From the NCBI GenBank assembly GCA_963702995.1, contig OY969783.1:2232001-2296000 (forward strand): a stretch of 64,000 nt of DNA. Direction: 5' to 3'. The translations under genes and the position numbers were made by a program. The notes under the pieces are model-generated. The model saw only the letters and a program-made list of their open reading frames with translations. It was not told the origin of the DNA and made no database searches. The stretch comes from MFD04580-c1 sp963702995 (GTDB lineage Bacteria; Planctomycetota; Phycisphaerae; Tepidisphaerales; Tepidisphaeraceae). Shown piece after piece: positions 51,661 to 62,786 of the stretch; positions within the stretch are counted from its first letter, which is position 1; each line of letters opens with the position of its first letter.

Positions 51661-53502
51661 CTAGACGGGAGCCTCGCGCTGCGAGGCATCCGTCGGATCG
51701 GGTGAGGCCGCGATCGCCATAGCGGCCGCCTTGATTCGCTGGATCATCCCGGCCAGCCCGTTGCGGCGCTGGGACGTGATGAACTGGTCGAGCCCGATCC
51801 GGTGGAAGAACCTCTCGATATCGAAGGCAAGCACGTCCGCGGCACGCTGGCCGGAATAGATCCGCTGCAAGATGGCGATCAGCCCGCGCACGATGTCGGC
51901 ATTGGCATCGGCGATGAATTCGAGCCGCTCGGCGGCCGCCGGCGATCGGCGGCCGACAAGGTAGACCTCGCTCATGCACCCGGGGACCCGCGGCGTCACT
52001 TTCTTCAGAAGATCAAACGTGTGCGGAAGCTTGGCCCCCAGGTCCAGCACATATTCGTTCCGCGCGTCGCGATCGCCCAGGACCTCGAACGCATCGGCCA
52101 GCGCGTCGGCCGCCGCCGCGGGCGAAGCGCCGGCGGCGCCAGGGTAAACAATTTCGTCCGACGGTGCGGCCGATCTCGCGGGCGAGGCGGCTTCGCCGGG
52201 GGATAGCCGAACGGCCGGGGAGACGCCGCCCGACGCGGCGCGGGATCCGGCCACTGTTTTTTCGAGCCCGGCGGCCAGTCGGTCAACGTCTTCGCGCGTG
52301 TTATAGAGGGCAAACGAGGCTCGCGCCGTCGCGGGGATATGGAAACGGTCCATCACCGGCTGGCAGCAATGGTGGCCGGTCCGGACGGCGACGCCGTCGG
52401 CGTCGAGCCTGAGCCCGATATCGAGCGACGAGACGGCCGGGCTCTCCAGGATGAATGAAAGGACGCTCCCCTTCCTCGCGGCCGTGCCGATCACCCGCAG
52501 CCCCCGGATCGCAGACAGCCGCTCCGTCGCGTACTGGAGCAGTGACGCCTCATGGGCCGCGAACGATTCGAAGCCGACGCCGAGCAAATAATCGATCGCC
52601 GCGCCCAGGCCGACCGCCCCGGCGATGTCTGGCGTCCCCGCCTCAAACTTGTTGGGGATCTTTGCGTAGGTCGTCTTCTCGAACGTGACCGATTCGATCA
52701 TGTCGCCGCCCCCCTGATAGGGCGGCATGGCGTCAAGCAGTTCCGGGCGGCCGTAGAGGACGCCGATCCCGGTCGGCCCAAAAAGCTTATGGCCGGAGAA
52801 CGCGTAGAAATCGGCGCCCAGGGCCTGAACGTCCGTCGGGTGGTGGGCCACCCACTGCGCGCCGTCGATCAATATCAACGCGCCGGCCGCATGGGCCATG
52901 TCGGCGATCCGGCGGACGTCGTTCACGGTGCCCAGCGCATTGGAGAGGTGGGTGACGGCGACCATTCGCGTCCGCTCGGACAGGAGCGCCCCGTACGCAT
53001 CGAGCATCAGTTCCCCGGCGTCGTTGATCGGGATCACGCGGAGACGAGCCCCGCTCGCCTGGCAGGCAAGCTGCCACGGGACGATGTTCGAGTGGTGCTC
53101 CAGGCCTAAGACGATCACTTCATCGCCGGGCTTCAAGGTGGATCGCCCCCACGACGAGGCGACGAGATTGATCCCTTCGGTCGTCCCGCGGGTGAAGAGG
53201 GTCGCCCGTTCGTCCGGCGCGTTGAGGAACGCCGCGACCTTCCGGCGGGCGGCCTCGTACGCCTCGGTCGCCACCTGGCTTAGCTGATAAACGCCGCGGT
53301 GGATGTTCGCGTTCTGATGTTCGTAATAGTGCGAGATCGCGTCGATGACCGCCCGCGGCTTTTGTGTCGTCGCCCCGTTGTCGAGGTACACCAGCGGCTT
53401 GCCGTTGACCGTTGTGGAGAGGATCGGAAAGTCGGCCCGAACGTTCAGCGGGTCGAAAGGCTTGGGCCGCACCGGCGTCGAGATGGGGGCAACGAGTGTC
53501 AT
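51661..53502 (-). CDS. sufS: Cysteine desulfurase fused to SufE-like sulfur acceptor
   Basis: 613 residues, against about 410 for SufS alone. SufS part (1-415): PLVYLDNGATTQKP, GLEHHSNIVPWQ, HLSNALGTVNDV, Lys239 in SGHKLFGPTGIGVLYG binds PLP, and RTGHHCCQP holds the catalytic Cys379. A linker rich in Ala/Pro/Ser (416-465) joins it to a SufE domain (466-600) with its acceptor Cys509 in RVPGCMSEVYL and IADANADIVRGLIAILQRIYSG. Fusion would hand the sulfane sulfur directly to SufE. ATG 53502. Separate sufE was not seen, and sufT is just downstream. Confidence 0.95.
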   Translation of the reverse strand: MTLVAPISTPVRPKPFDPLNVRADFPILSTTVNGKPLVYLDNGATTQKPRAVIDAISHYYEHQNANIHRGVYQLSQVATEAYEAARRKVAAFLNAPDERATLFTRGTTEGINLVASSWGRSTLKPGDEVIVLGLEHHSNIVPWQLACQASGARLRVIPINDAGELMLDAYGALLSERTRMVAVTHLSNALGTVNDVRRIADMAHAAGALILIDGAQWVAHHPTDVQALGADFYAFSGHKLFGPTGIGVLYGRPELLDAMPPYQGGGDMIESVTFEKTTYAKIPNKFEAGTPDIAGAVGLGAAIDYLLGVGFESFAAHEASLLQYATERLSAIRGLRVIGTAARKGSVLSFILESPAVSSLDIGLRLDADGVAVRTGHHCCQPVMDRFHIPATARASFALYNTREDVDRLAAGLEKTVAGSRAASGGVSPAVRLSPGEAASPARSAAPSDEIVYPGAAGASPAAAADALADAFEVLGDRDARNEYVLDLGAKLPHTFDLLKKVTPRVPGCMSEVYLVGRRSPAAAERLEFIADANADIVRGLIAILQRIYSGQRAADVLAFDIERFFHRIGLDQFITSQRRNGLAGMIQRIKAAAMAIAASPDPTDASQREAPV

Positions 53503-53516
53503 TTCAGCATGCTCTG

Positions 53517-54086
53517 TCAGGTGACCGCCGCGGCGCCGACGGGAGGGAAAACCTTCCCGACCTCCAGTGAGAGCCCCGGAAGGAGCGCGTCGTTGAGCGT
53601 CGCCCCCGCCCGGAAGACCGCAACCGACCCGTCCCGCCGGTAGACGTGCAGGAGACGAATCGCCGGCTGCACCACCCAAACAAGGGGCACGCCCGCCTCC
53701 AGGTATTCGAACACTCGCTCCAACTGCTGGTCGAAGGTGTTCGTCGGCGATACGGCCTCAACGACCAGATCGGGCGGGATGAAAAGTTCCGGATCGTTCG
53801 TCCCGGCCGGCATCCGGGCCGCCCAGACGAGTGCGACGTCGGGGCGTCGCATGTGCGTCCGATCCGCAAAGCAATAGGTTGGCTGCTCGACGAATACAAA
53901 AGCCGTTGATCGGGGGTACGCCGATTTCAGCAGGAATGCGATCTCGGCGGCGATCTCGTTGGCTCGGGTGCTCAGCCGTTTCTCAACCAATACGCCGGCA
54001 TCCAGGTACAGCTTGCCGTCGCGGTCGGAGAGCGGCGCGACGTCGGCGTAGGAGAACCGAACCTGGGGCGTAGCGATCGCCGTCAT
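53517..54086 (-). CDS. Uma2-family endonuclease (DUF820), within the suf operon
   Basis: 189 residues, the family's usual length. Blocks: GKLYLDAGVLVEKRLSTRANEIAAEI, FADRTHMRRPDVALVW with the Arg-Pro-Asp, LVVEAVSPTNTFDQQLERVFEYLEAGVPLVWVVQP with the Glu and the PD-(D/E)xK core, and a final VYRRDGSVAVF strand. Uma2 proteins are restriction-like nuclease folds of unknown role and exist in many copies in planctomycetes and cyanobacteria. It is 15 bases from the sufS start and 40 from sufD; it seems to have been inserted into the suf operon. Confidence 0.9.
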   Translation of the reverse strand: MTAIATPQVRFSYADVAPLSDRDGKLYLDAGVLVEKRLSTRANEIAAEIAFLLKSAYPRSTAFVFVEQPTYCFADRTHMRRPDVALVWAARMPAGTNDPELFIPPDLVVEAVSPTNTFDQQLERVFEYLEAGVPLVWVVQPAIRLLHVYRRDGSVAVFRAGATLNDALLPGLSLEVGKVFPPVGAAAVT

Positions 54087-54125
54087 ATCGGCACCGTCAT
54101 TCCGGGCTTTACCGCCCCGCCGCCC

Positions 54126-55501
54126 TCACATGTTGACGGCGACGTCGTCGTGGGACGCGAGGTCGGTGATCCGTAGGTCCTGGGGGAGACCGTGCTGGGC
54201 GGCCATGTATTCTTCGAGCCGCCGCCGGACCGGCTCAACCTTGATGCGGCGGGTGACGTCGGCCGCAAAGGCGTAGGTCATCAGGTGGCGGGCCGCTTCA
54301 AGGCTCACGCCGCGCTGCCGCATGTAAAAAACCTGGTCTTCATCCACCGGGCCGGTGGTGGAGCCGTGCGTGCACTTGACATCGTCGGCGTAAATCTCCA
54401 GCGCCGGCTGGGAGTTCATGGTCGCTTCATCCGTCAGCAGCAGCGACTTGCTGGTCTGCTTGCTGTCGGTCTTCTGGGCGATCTGGCGGACCAGGATCTT
54501 CCCCTTGAAGACGCCGGTCGATTTGCCGCCCAGGACATGCTTGTACAGCTCGTGGCTTGGGCAGTTCGGCGCGGCATGATCGAGCAGGGTGTGGTTGTCC
54601 ACGTGCTGATCGCCGTCGATCAGGACGAGGCCGTTCAGCGTCGCGTCGGCCCCTTCTCCCTGCATGACGACGTTGAGGTCATTGCGCGTCAGCCGCGATC
54701 CGATCGAGGCGGAATGGCTCACGAACCGCCCGCCCCGCCCCAGCGCCACCTGCATGGTCGCAATATGGAAGGCGCTGCGGCTCTCCTGCTGGAGCTTGCA
54801 ATGATCGATCTGGGCATCGGCGCCGGCGATGATTTCAGTGACCGAGTTGGTGAGGTAAGCGCCCGGCTCGGCCGCCACGTAGCTTTCGACGATCGTCCCG
54901 ATCGCCCCCTCTTCGAATACCGCGAGAATGCGGGGGTGCGAGACGGTGGGCGCGGCCGATCCGCTGGAGATGAACAGCACATGGATCGCGTCGGGCACCA
55001 TCGCGTTACGGGCGAAGCGGATAAACGCCCCGTCATTTACGAACCCTGTATTCAGGGCGACGAACGGGTTCTTCTCGATGTCGGCGTGCTGTGCGAGCGC
55101 GTCGCGTACGCGCGGTTCGTCGCCGCCGATGGCCTCCTGAAGGCTCCCGGCCTCGACGCCGACGGGGAGCTGGCCGACCGACGAAAGCTGGGATGCGTAG
55201 CGGCCGTCCACGAAGACCAGCTCGCACGCCGCGTCACTGCCGAACCCGTAGCGCCGTGCGGCGGCCGCGACTTCAGCGGTTACTTCTCCGCTTGCCGCCG
55301 CGAAAGCCGTCCGGGCGATCGCGCCAACGCTCGTATGCCGCCACTCTTCCAGACGCGTCGTTGGGAAACCGACGAGATTGAACCGCTGAAGCGCGTTCTT
55401 GCGCAGCGCTTCGAGCCACGGGGGGCCGGCCGCGACGTTTCTTGGGCGTTTCGGGCGAAGCTCGTCAGGAGGAGTCCCGGTTCTTCGACGACTTGAGTCA
55501 T
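54126..55501 (-). CDS. sufD: SufD-type Fe-S scaffold subunit, frameshifted in this sequence
   Basis: About 458 residues. The N-terminal frame starts at ATG 55501 (TQVVEEPGLLLTSFARNAQE). At 55422 a run of six C is one short; the other frame continues PPWLEALRKNALQRFNLVGFPTTRLEEWRHT, the standard SufD N-terminal sequence. C-terminal core: LNGLVLIDGDQHVDNHTLLDHAAPNCPSHELYKHVLGGKSTGVFKGKILVRQ and ALEIYADDVKCTHGSTTGPVDEDQVFYMRQRGVS, with the Cys and His used by SufB-SufD. It works with SufB and SufC. Confidence 0.95.
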
Positions 55502-55567
55502 TTTACGATCCACATTCGATCTCAAGGGCTCTCATCAACCACACCTCCCGCCGCCGCGCCGTTCGCC

Positions 55568-56343
55568 TTAGGCGGCGGACGCCGCAACTTCCTTCTCGAC
55601 CCAATCGTAGCCGTTCTGGTCCACCCTCTTGGCCAAGTGCCGGTCGCCGGTCATCACGATCCGGCCGTCCAGCATGATATGGACGACGTCCGGAACGATG
55701 TAATGAAGCAACCGCTCATAATGCGTCACGACGAGGAACGCATTGTCCGCCCGCCGCAGCGAAGCGGCCCCTTCGGCGACGGTCTTCAGCGCATCGACGT
55801 CCAGGCCCGAATCCGTTTCGTCCATCAGCGCCAGCGTCGGGTCGCAAACGGCCATCTGAAAGATCTCGTTCCGCTTCTTCTCACCACCGGAAAAGCCTTC
55901 GTTGATCGCGCGATTCATGAAGCTCGGGTCCATCTTTAGAAGGCGCATTTTTTCTTTGACCAGGTTCAGGAAGTCCAACGCGTCGAGCTCGGCGAGGCCC
56001 TTGTGCTTGCGCACCGCATTAACAGCGGCCTTGAGGAAGTAGCTCGTGCTCACCCCTGGGATTTCAACCGGGTACTGGAAGGCTAGAAAAACGCCCTCCC
56101 GGCCCGCTCCTCGGCGGAGCGTTCCAGAAGGTCCTGGTCCTTAAATGTGACCGAGCCCTCGGTCACCTCGTACGCTTCGCGGCCGGCGAGCACCTGGGCG
56201 AGCGTGCTCTTGCCCGAACCGTTCTTCCCCATGATGGCGTGAACTTCACCCGTATTGATCGTCAGGTTGACGCCTTTGAGGATCTGCCGGCCGTTGGGCG
56301 CGGCGACACGAGCGTGAAGGTTCTTGATTTCAAGCAGAGGCAT
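55568..56343 (-). CDS. sufC: SufC-type ABC ATPase, frameshifted in this sequence
   Basis: About 259 residues. Walker A GKNGSGKST at 39-47 in the first frame; after a one-base loss near 56092 (CCC to CC) the other frame gives REGVFLAFQYPVEIPGVST, then the signature FSGGEKKRNEIF, Walker B ALMDETDSGLDVDAL and the late His (THYERLLHYI). It drives the SufBCD scaffold cycle. Start ATG 56343. Upstream gap to sufB is 228 bases. Confidence 0.95.
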
Positions 56344-56571
56344 AGACTTCTCTCAACTTCCCAATGGCGGCCGCCGAAGTCGGCAGGTGACCGCATTCGC
56401 CCAGAGTACCAGCCGCTCGTCACACGGAAATTATCAGGTACGACCCGCGAGCAAGTGCCGCCGGCACCCTCACCCGGCGGTGTCACCCGGCGCACAAGCC
56501 AGCCGATAACGGCACCGACGGCACTTCGGACGACAGCGCCTCGCACCCGCAATCACACCAGGATCGGCCCA

Positions 56572-58014
<1,443 letters not shown>

Positions 58015-58147
58015 GCCACATCCTATTGAGATTGCGTCTCAACAATTATACGGACCTGTGATTGAACCGCCTACCCCTTTCAGCGGAATTGTGTGGACCG
58101 GAAGCCGGCCGAAACCCACCACAACGGGGCGGGTCGCAGAAACAAGA

Positions 58148-58197
58148 TCGCCAGCCTGATGCCGCCATCGCACTGCAAGGCGGCATCAGGCTGGCGA
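58148..58197 (-). terminator. Perfect 19-bp hairpin between sufA and sufB
   Basis: 58148-58166 is the exact reverse complement of 58179-58197, loop of 12 bases. On the minus strand, which transcribes the suf genes, it is followed by TCTTGTTTCTG, a modest T-rich stretch. It could attenuate transcription between sufA and sufB, or be a dispersed palindrome. Confidence 0.75.
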
Positions 58198-58254
58198 AAA
58201 GAATACCCCGAAAGCGAGCGTCTTGAGGGCGCTAACGCTCCGATGGCTCAGGCT

Positions 58255-58590
58255 TTAGGCCTGAAAGCTGCTGCCGCAGCCGCAACTGCTGGTCGCGTTG
58301 GGGTTCTTGAAGACAAACCCCTTCTGCATCACTTCATCGCGGAAGTCGATCTCGGTGCCGTCGAGGTACAGAAGGCTCTTCTGGTCCACCAGGATCGCGA
58401 CCCCGCTGCTCTCCATCTGCTCGTCGCTCTCGCCCGGTTCCTCTTCAGTGAGGTCGAGCATGTAGCTGAAGCCGGAGCAGCCACCGCCCTTGACGCCGAC
58501 CCGAAGCCGGGTCTTATCCGCAGGCAGGCTCTGGGCTTCGATGATCGACTTGATCTCCTTCGCCGCTGCTTCGCTCAACAGGATCGCCAT
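58255..58590 (-). CDS. sufA: A-type iron-sulfur carrier (HesB/IscA/SufA family)
   Basis: 111 residues. The three cluster Cys are present: Cys38 in GGGCSGFSY, Cys103 and Cys105 in SCGCGSSF. Small acidic beta fold as usual (VAILVDQKSLLYLDGTEIDFRDE, FKNPNA). It transports or donates Fe-S clusters. I use the name sufA because of position at the head of the suf genes; sequence alone could also be IscA or ErpA. ATG 58590. Confidence 0.93.
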   Translation of the reverse strand: MAILLSEAAAKEIKSIIEAQSLPADKTRLRVGVKGGGCSGFSYMLDLTEEEPGESDEQMESSGVAILVDQKSLLYLDGTEIDFRDEVMQKGFVFKNPNATSSCGCGSSFQA

Positions 58591-58855
58591 TTGATTGCAC
58601 TCCGAAATCGTTAAGGTTGTCTCTAAGCCAGGGCCACAGTCTAACGAGGCGGGACGTCCCTGACTCTATCCTAGGACGCCCCCGCCCGCAATTGTAGCCT
58701 CGCGGCCGCGGGCTTTCCCAACAACCTTCTGGCCACCGGCGGGTGCGGTCGTTACGATTCGGCAGAATCGGAACCGGGGAGCATGTCACAGCTTAACGCG
58801 GCTTGAGTCGAATCGTGCTTTCGCGGCATCATCTTGGCTTTGTCGGAGATCCTTC
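58591..58855. other. Divergent intergenic region between sufA and the cytochrome gene
   Basis: 265 bases carrying the promoters of the suf operon (leftward) and the cytochrome gene (rightward). No IscR or RirA box could be recognised by eye. Confidence 0.4.
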
Positions 58856-61708
58856 ATGCTTCATCGCGTTGGGCCCAGGCTCGGGCGGGTTGGCCTTTGC
58901 TGTGCGTGGGCGGTGATGTTGGGTGCGTTGCCGGCGCGACCGGCCGCCGCGGTTGAAGGGAATTCCCCCGCTGATCGAGCGGCGCCTGTCGTCGCCGGCT
59001 TTGAACGACTGAAGTCAGAGGGCAAGGCCGACCCTGCCGTTCTCGGGGAAGTCCTTCTCGGCGAGCTGAACTGTCTCGCGTGCCACACCGCTGAGAAGCA
59101 GCAGCATGTGCAGTCGAAAGGCGCCCCCGACCTGTCCGCCATCGGCGCCCGCGTCACGCCGCAGTGGATCCAGGCCTATCTGTTAAGCCCTCACTCGGTG
59201 AAGCCCGGGGCGACCATGCCCGACCTCTTCCATGCGTCGGAGCCGGGCCCGAAGGCCGGCGCTGTGGAGTTCCTAACCCATTATTTAGTTTCCCTGGGCG
59301 GGCCCATCGCCCCTTCGACCGAAGACGCGAATGAAGCGTTGATCGCCGAAGGGAAGAAGCTCTATCACTCGGTCGGCTGTGTTGCCTGCCACGCTCCCGA
59401 AGGCGCCGCGCCCTCCGGCGTCTCGTCCGTCCCCCTCGGCGATCTGGCGAGCAAGGAGACTGTTGACTCGCTGACGGCATTCCTGCTCGACCCGCTTAAG
59501 TCGCGGCCGTCCGGCCGGATGCCCGCCTCCAACCTCAGTCACGCCGAGGCCCAGGCGATCGCGCTCTACCTGCTCCGCGACCAGGCGAATAACCCGCAGT
59601 CGGCAAACCTCAAGCCCGTCAAGGCATCGGGTACGCACTTCGCCTACTACGAGGCGGCCGTCAGCACGGCCAAGCTCGAAGCATTCGATGCCCTCAAGCC
59701 CAAGTCGCAGGGATCCCTGCCCGGCTTTACGCTCGACATCCCCGGCCGCCGCGAGACGAACTTCGCGGTGAAGTACGCGGGCACACTGACGGTCCCGAAC
59801 AACGGCCACTACAACTTCTTCACCCGAAGCGACGACGGATCGTGCCTCTACATCGATTCCAAGCTGGTGGTTGATAACGACGGCGTCCGTCCCGCCGCCG
59901 ATCGGAACGGCTCCATCGAGTTGACCAAGGGCCCGCACGAGATTGTGGTGACTTATTTTCAGGGCGGCGGCGAATCCGAGCTGTCGGTCCGCTGGTCGGC
60001 CGAAGCTCAAGAAGCAGGTCATCCCCGCCGAAGTGCTGACCAACAGCCAGGGCCGCCCGATGATCCCGCAGGGGACCGGTGAATTCACGGTGGATCCGCA
60101 GAAGGCGCAGATGGGGCAGCGGATGTTCGGCATGCTCGGCTGCGCCGCATGCCACACGTCCAACGGCGTTCCCCAAGCGCGACAGTCCAAGCCGCTGGCC
60201 CAGCTTTCGGTTGACGCGGCCGACGGATGCCTGGGGACGACCCTTCGCAAGGCGGTCCCGCAGTACAACCTCTCTGATGCTCAGGTCGCCGCGCTGAAGG
60301 CGGCGATCATCTCGGCCCAGAAAAACGCGGTGGCGTTCGAGACGGCGTTGCCCGTCAAAGAGCAGGTCACGAGAACCGTCGCCGCGATGAACTGTTACGC
60401 CTGCCATCGCCGTGACGACGTCGGCGGCCCGGCCGGACCTCGCGCCGACCTGTTCGTGATGAGCGGCAACTTCGACATGGGCGACGAGGGTCGCATCCCG
60501 CCAAAGTTGACCGGCGTCGGCGCCAAGATCCTGCCCGACGCGCTGGGTAAGATCATCTTTGAAGGCGCGCTCCACATCCGCCCCTACCTCGCGACCCGGA
60601 TGCCTCGGTTCAGCAAGGACGTGATCGGCGGCCTGCCTGCGTCGTTCGCCGCCGCCGACATGGCGGGCGAAGACGCGTACCCCGCCTTCACCGAAGCGGC
60701 GGCCCGCGACGGCCGGCTCCTGGTGGGGACCAAGGGCCTGGGGTGCGTCAACTGTCACGGCGTGGCGGGCGTCAAATCGCTGGGCATGCCCGCGCCGGAC
60801 CTCTCCAGCGTCCACGACCGCCTGCGGCCCGGCTGGTTCCACGGCCTTCTGGTCGAGCCAACCCGCTACAATCCCGCCACCCGCATGCCCGCCTTCTGGC
60901 CGGAGGGGCGCGTCGCTCTGCCGGAGATCGCCAAGGGGACGATCACCGGCCAGATCGATGCGATCTGGAACTATCTGTCCCTGGGTAAATCGATCCCGCT
61001 GCCCATCGGCCTGCAGCCCACGAACGGCTATGAACTGACGCCCATCGACGAGCCGATCATCCATCGCACGTTCATGGCCGATGTCGGCTCGCGGGCCGTG
61101 CTCGTCGGCTTCCCCGAGCGGCTGAACATCGCTTTTGACGCGAACGGCGTCCGCCTCGCCAAGGCGTGGGAGGGGCGATTCTTCGACGCGGGCGGCCAGT
61201 GGGAAGGGCGCGGCGGCAAGGCGCTGGCCCGCTCGGGACCGACATCGTCAACCTTCCGGCCGGCCCCGCGCTGGCCCTCCTGGCGACGCCCGACGCCGAA
61301 TGGCCGGCCATCCCGCCAAAAGAACGCAATGTCGGCGGCGTGTGGCACGGGTATGAGTTGGACGCCCAGAACCGCCCGATCTTCCACTACTCCCTGAACG
61401 ATGTTGACGTCCGCGAGCAGCCGCTTCCCCACCTCCGACAAGGTTCGACAGGCCTGATCCGCCAGTTCCGCCTTGCGGCAGGCGGTGAGGCCAAGGGTTG
61501 GTACCTACTCGCAGCGGCCGGCAAGAAGATCGAGCCCAAGGGGCCCGGCGAATGGCTGGTGGATGACAAGCTTTTGGTGAGGCTCGCGGGCCCCGCCGGA
61601 GCGAAACTCGCCCCAGTCGTCCGCGATTCGGGCGGCATGCGCCAGTTGATCGTGCCCGTGACATTTACGAGTGGCAAGGCTTCGATCGACGTCGAGACGG
61701 ACTGGTAA
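58856..61708 (+). CDS. Multi-haem cytochrome with PA14-like region, two frameshifts in this sequence
   Basis: Secreted planctomycete protein of about 950 residues. Signal peptide (VGLCCAWAVMLGALPARPAAA). Five CxxCH haem sites are visible: CLACH, CVACH, CAACH, CYACH and CVNCH. Between the second and third is a PA14-like region (NFAVKYAGTLTVPNNGHYNFFTRSDDGSCLYIDSKLVVDNDGVRP). Frame changes lie near 60000 and 61230, both at GC runs; on either side the sequence continues without loss, as in KLKKQVIPAEVLT and LGTDIVNLPAGPALALL. The C-terminal part has a PSD1-like beta region. Such proteins are abundant in planctomycetes and unassigned in role; electron transfer with sugar or glycan oxidation is suspected. 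Confidence 0.88.
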
Positions 61709-61743
61709 ACGCGTCGGGTGCCGTTCCCGGCAGGCGACTTCCC

Positions 61744-62736
61744 ATGCGAAACTTCACAGCAGCGTTTGGGGTGGCGGCGATCGCCATCGTCCTCGGATCG
61801 CCCGCATGGGGGCGGCCGCTGATGGTTGCGTACGTGCCCAACTGGGCCGACCTAAAGTCGATGACCGAGACAATCGACTACGACAAGCTCACGCACATCA
61901 ACATCGCGTTCGAGAACCCGACCGACGAGTCAGGCACGCTCTCGTTCCATCGGAGCGAGGAATCGTTGATCGCCCGCGCCCATGAGCGGAAGGTCAAGGT
62001 GCTGGTGTCGATCGGCGGCGGGTCGGCCGCCACCGATCCGGCGCTGCGGAAGCGATATGCGTCGCTGCTCGATGATGATGCCACCCGTGCCCGGTTCATC
62101 TCGGGGGTCGTCGCCTATGTTCTTGAGCACCACTTCGACGGCGTGGACGTGGATATCGAAGGGCCGGCAATCGGCAGGAACTACGGCGCGTTCGTGCAGG
62201 GCCTGGCCGGGGCGCTGCACGGAAAAGGCAAGCTGCTCACCGCGGCCGTTGCCCAGGAATACGGTGGCAAGGAGGTCCCCGATGTGGCCCTCTCGAACAT
62301 GGATTTTGTCAACGTGATGGCGTACGACGGCGCCGGCCCCTGGGACCCTAAGTCGCCGGGCCAGCATTCGTCCATGGCGTACGCGCGGTCGAACATCGCC
62401 TATTGGGTAAAGCGGGGCGTGCCTCGGGAAAAGCTGGTGTTGGGCATTCCGTTTTACGGCTACGGCTTCGGGCGCGCGTTCCGCAAGCACGCGTACGGGT
62501 ACGACGAGATCGTCCGGGCCTACCCCGGCGCCGAGGCGGCCGATCAGGCGGGTGAGACGATCTGGTACAACGGCGTGGCCACCGTGACGGCCAAGGCGAA
62601 GTACGTCGTTGATGAAGGGCTCGGGGGCGTGATGATCTGGTCGCTCGATTGTGACGCCAGAGGCCAGGCGTCGCTTCTGGGCGCCGCCTACGAGGGCCTG
62701 ACCGCGGCGCCGGCCGCCAAACCGGGCTCTCGATGA
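61744..62736 (+). CDS. Secreted glycoside hydrolase family 18 (chitinase/ENGase fold)
   Basis: 330 residues. Signal peptide (FGVAAIAIVLGSPAWG). The GH18 active site DGVDVDIEG is at 132-140, with catalytic Glu139 in the DxxDxDxE motif. Other blocks: VAYVPNWAD, THINIAFEN, VLVSIGGGSA, MDFVNVMAYDGAGPWD, LVLGIPFYGYGF and GGVMIWSLDCDA, giving a complete barrel. It probably cleaves beta-1,4-GlcNAc in chitin or peptidoglycan-like material. ATG 61744, 35 bases after the cytochrome stop and on the same strand. Confidence 0.95.
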   Translation: MRNFTAAFGVAAIAIVLGSPAWGRPLMVAYVPNWADLKSMTETIDYDKLTHINIAFENPTDESGTLSFHRSEESLIARAHERKVKVLVSIGGGSAATDPALRKRYASLLDDDATRARFISGVVAYVLEHHFDGVDVDIEGPAIGRNYGAFVQGLAGALHGKGKLLTAAVAQEYGGKEVPDVALSNMDFVNVMAYDGAGPWDPKSPGQHSSMAYARSNIAYWVKRGVPREKLVLGIPFYGYGFGRAFRKHAYGYDEIVRAYPGAEAADQAGETIWYNGVATVTAKAKYVVDEGLGGVMIWSLDCDARGQASLLGAAYEGLTAAPAAKPGSR

Positions 62737-62786
62737 TCGGAAGCGGCTCTGGAGTTTTTAAATTAGCTTTTTGAGGACGAAACTCG

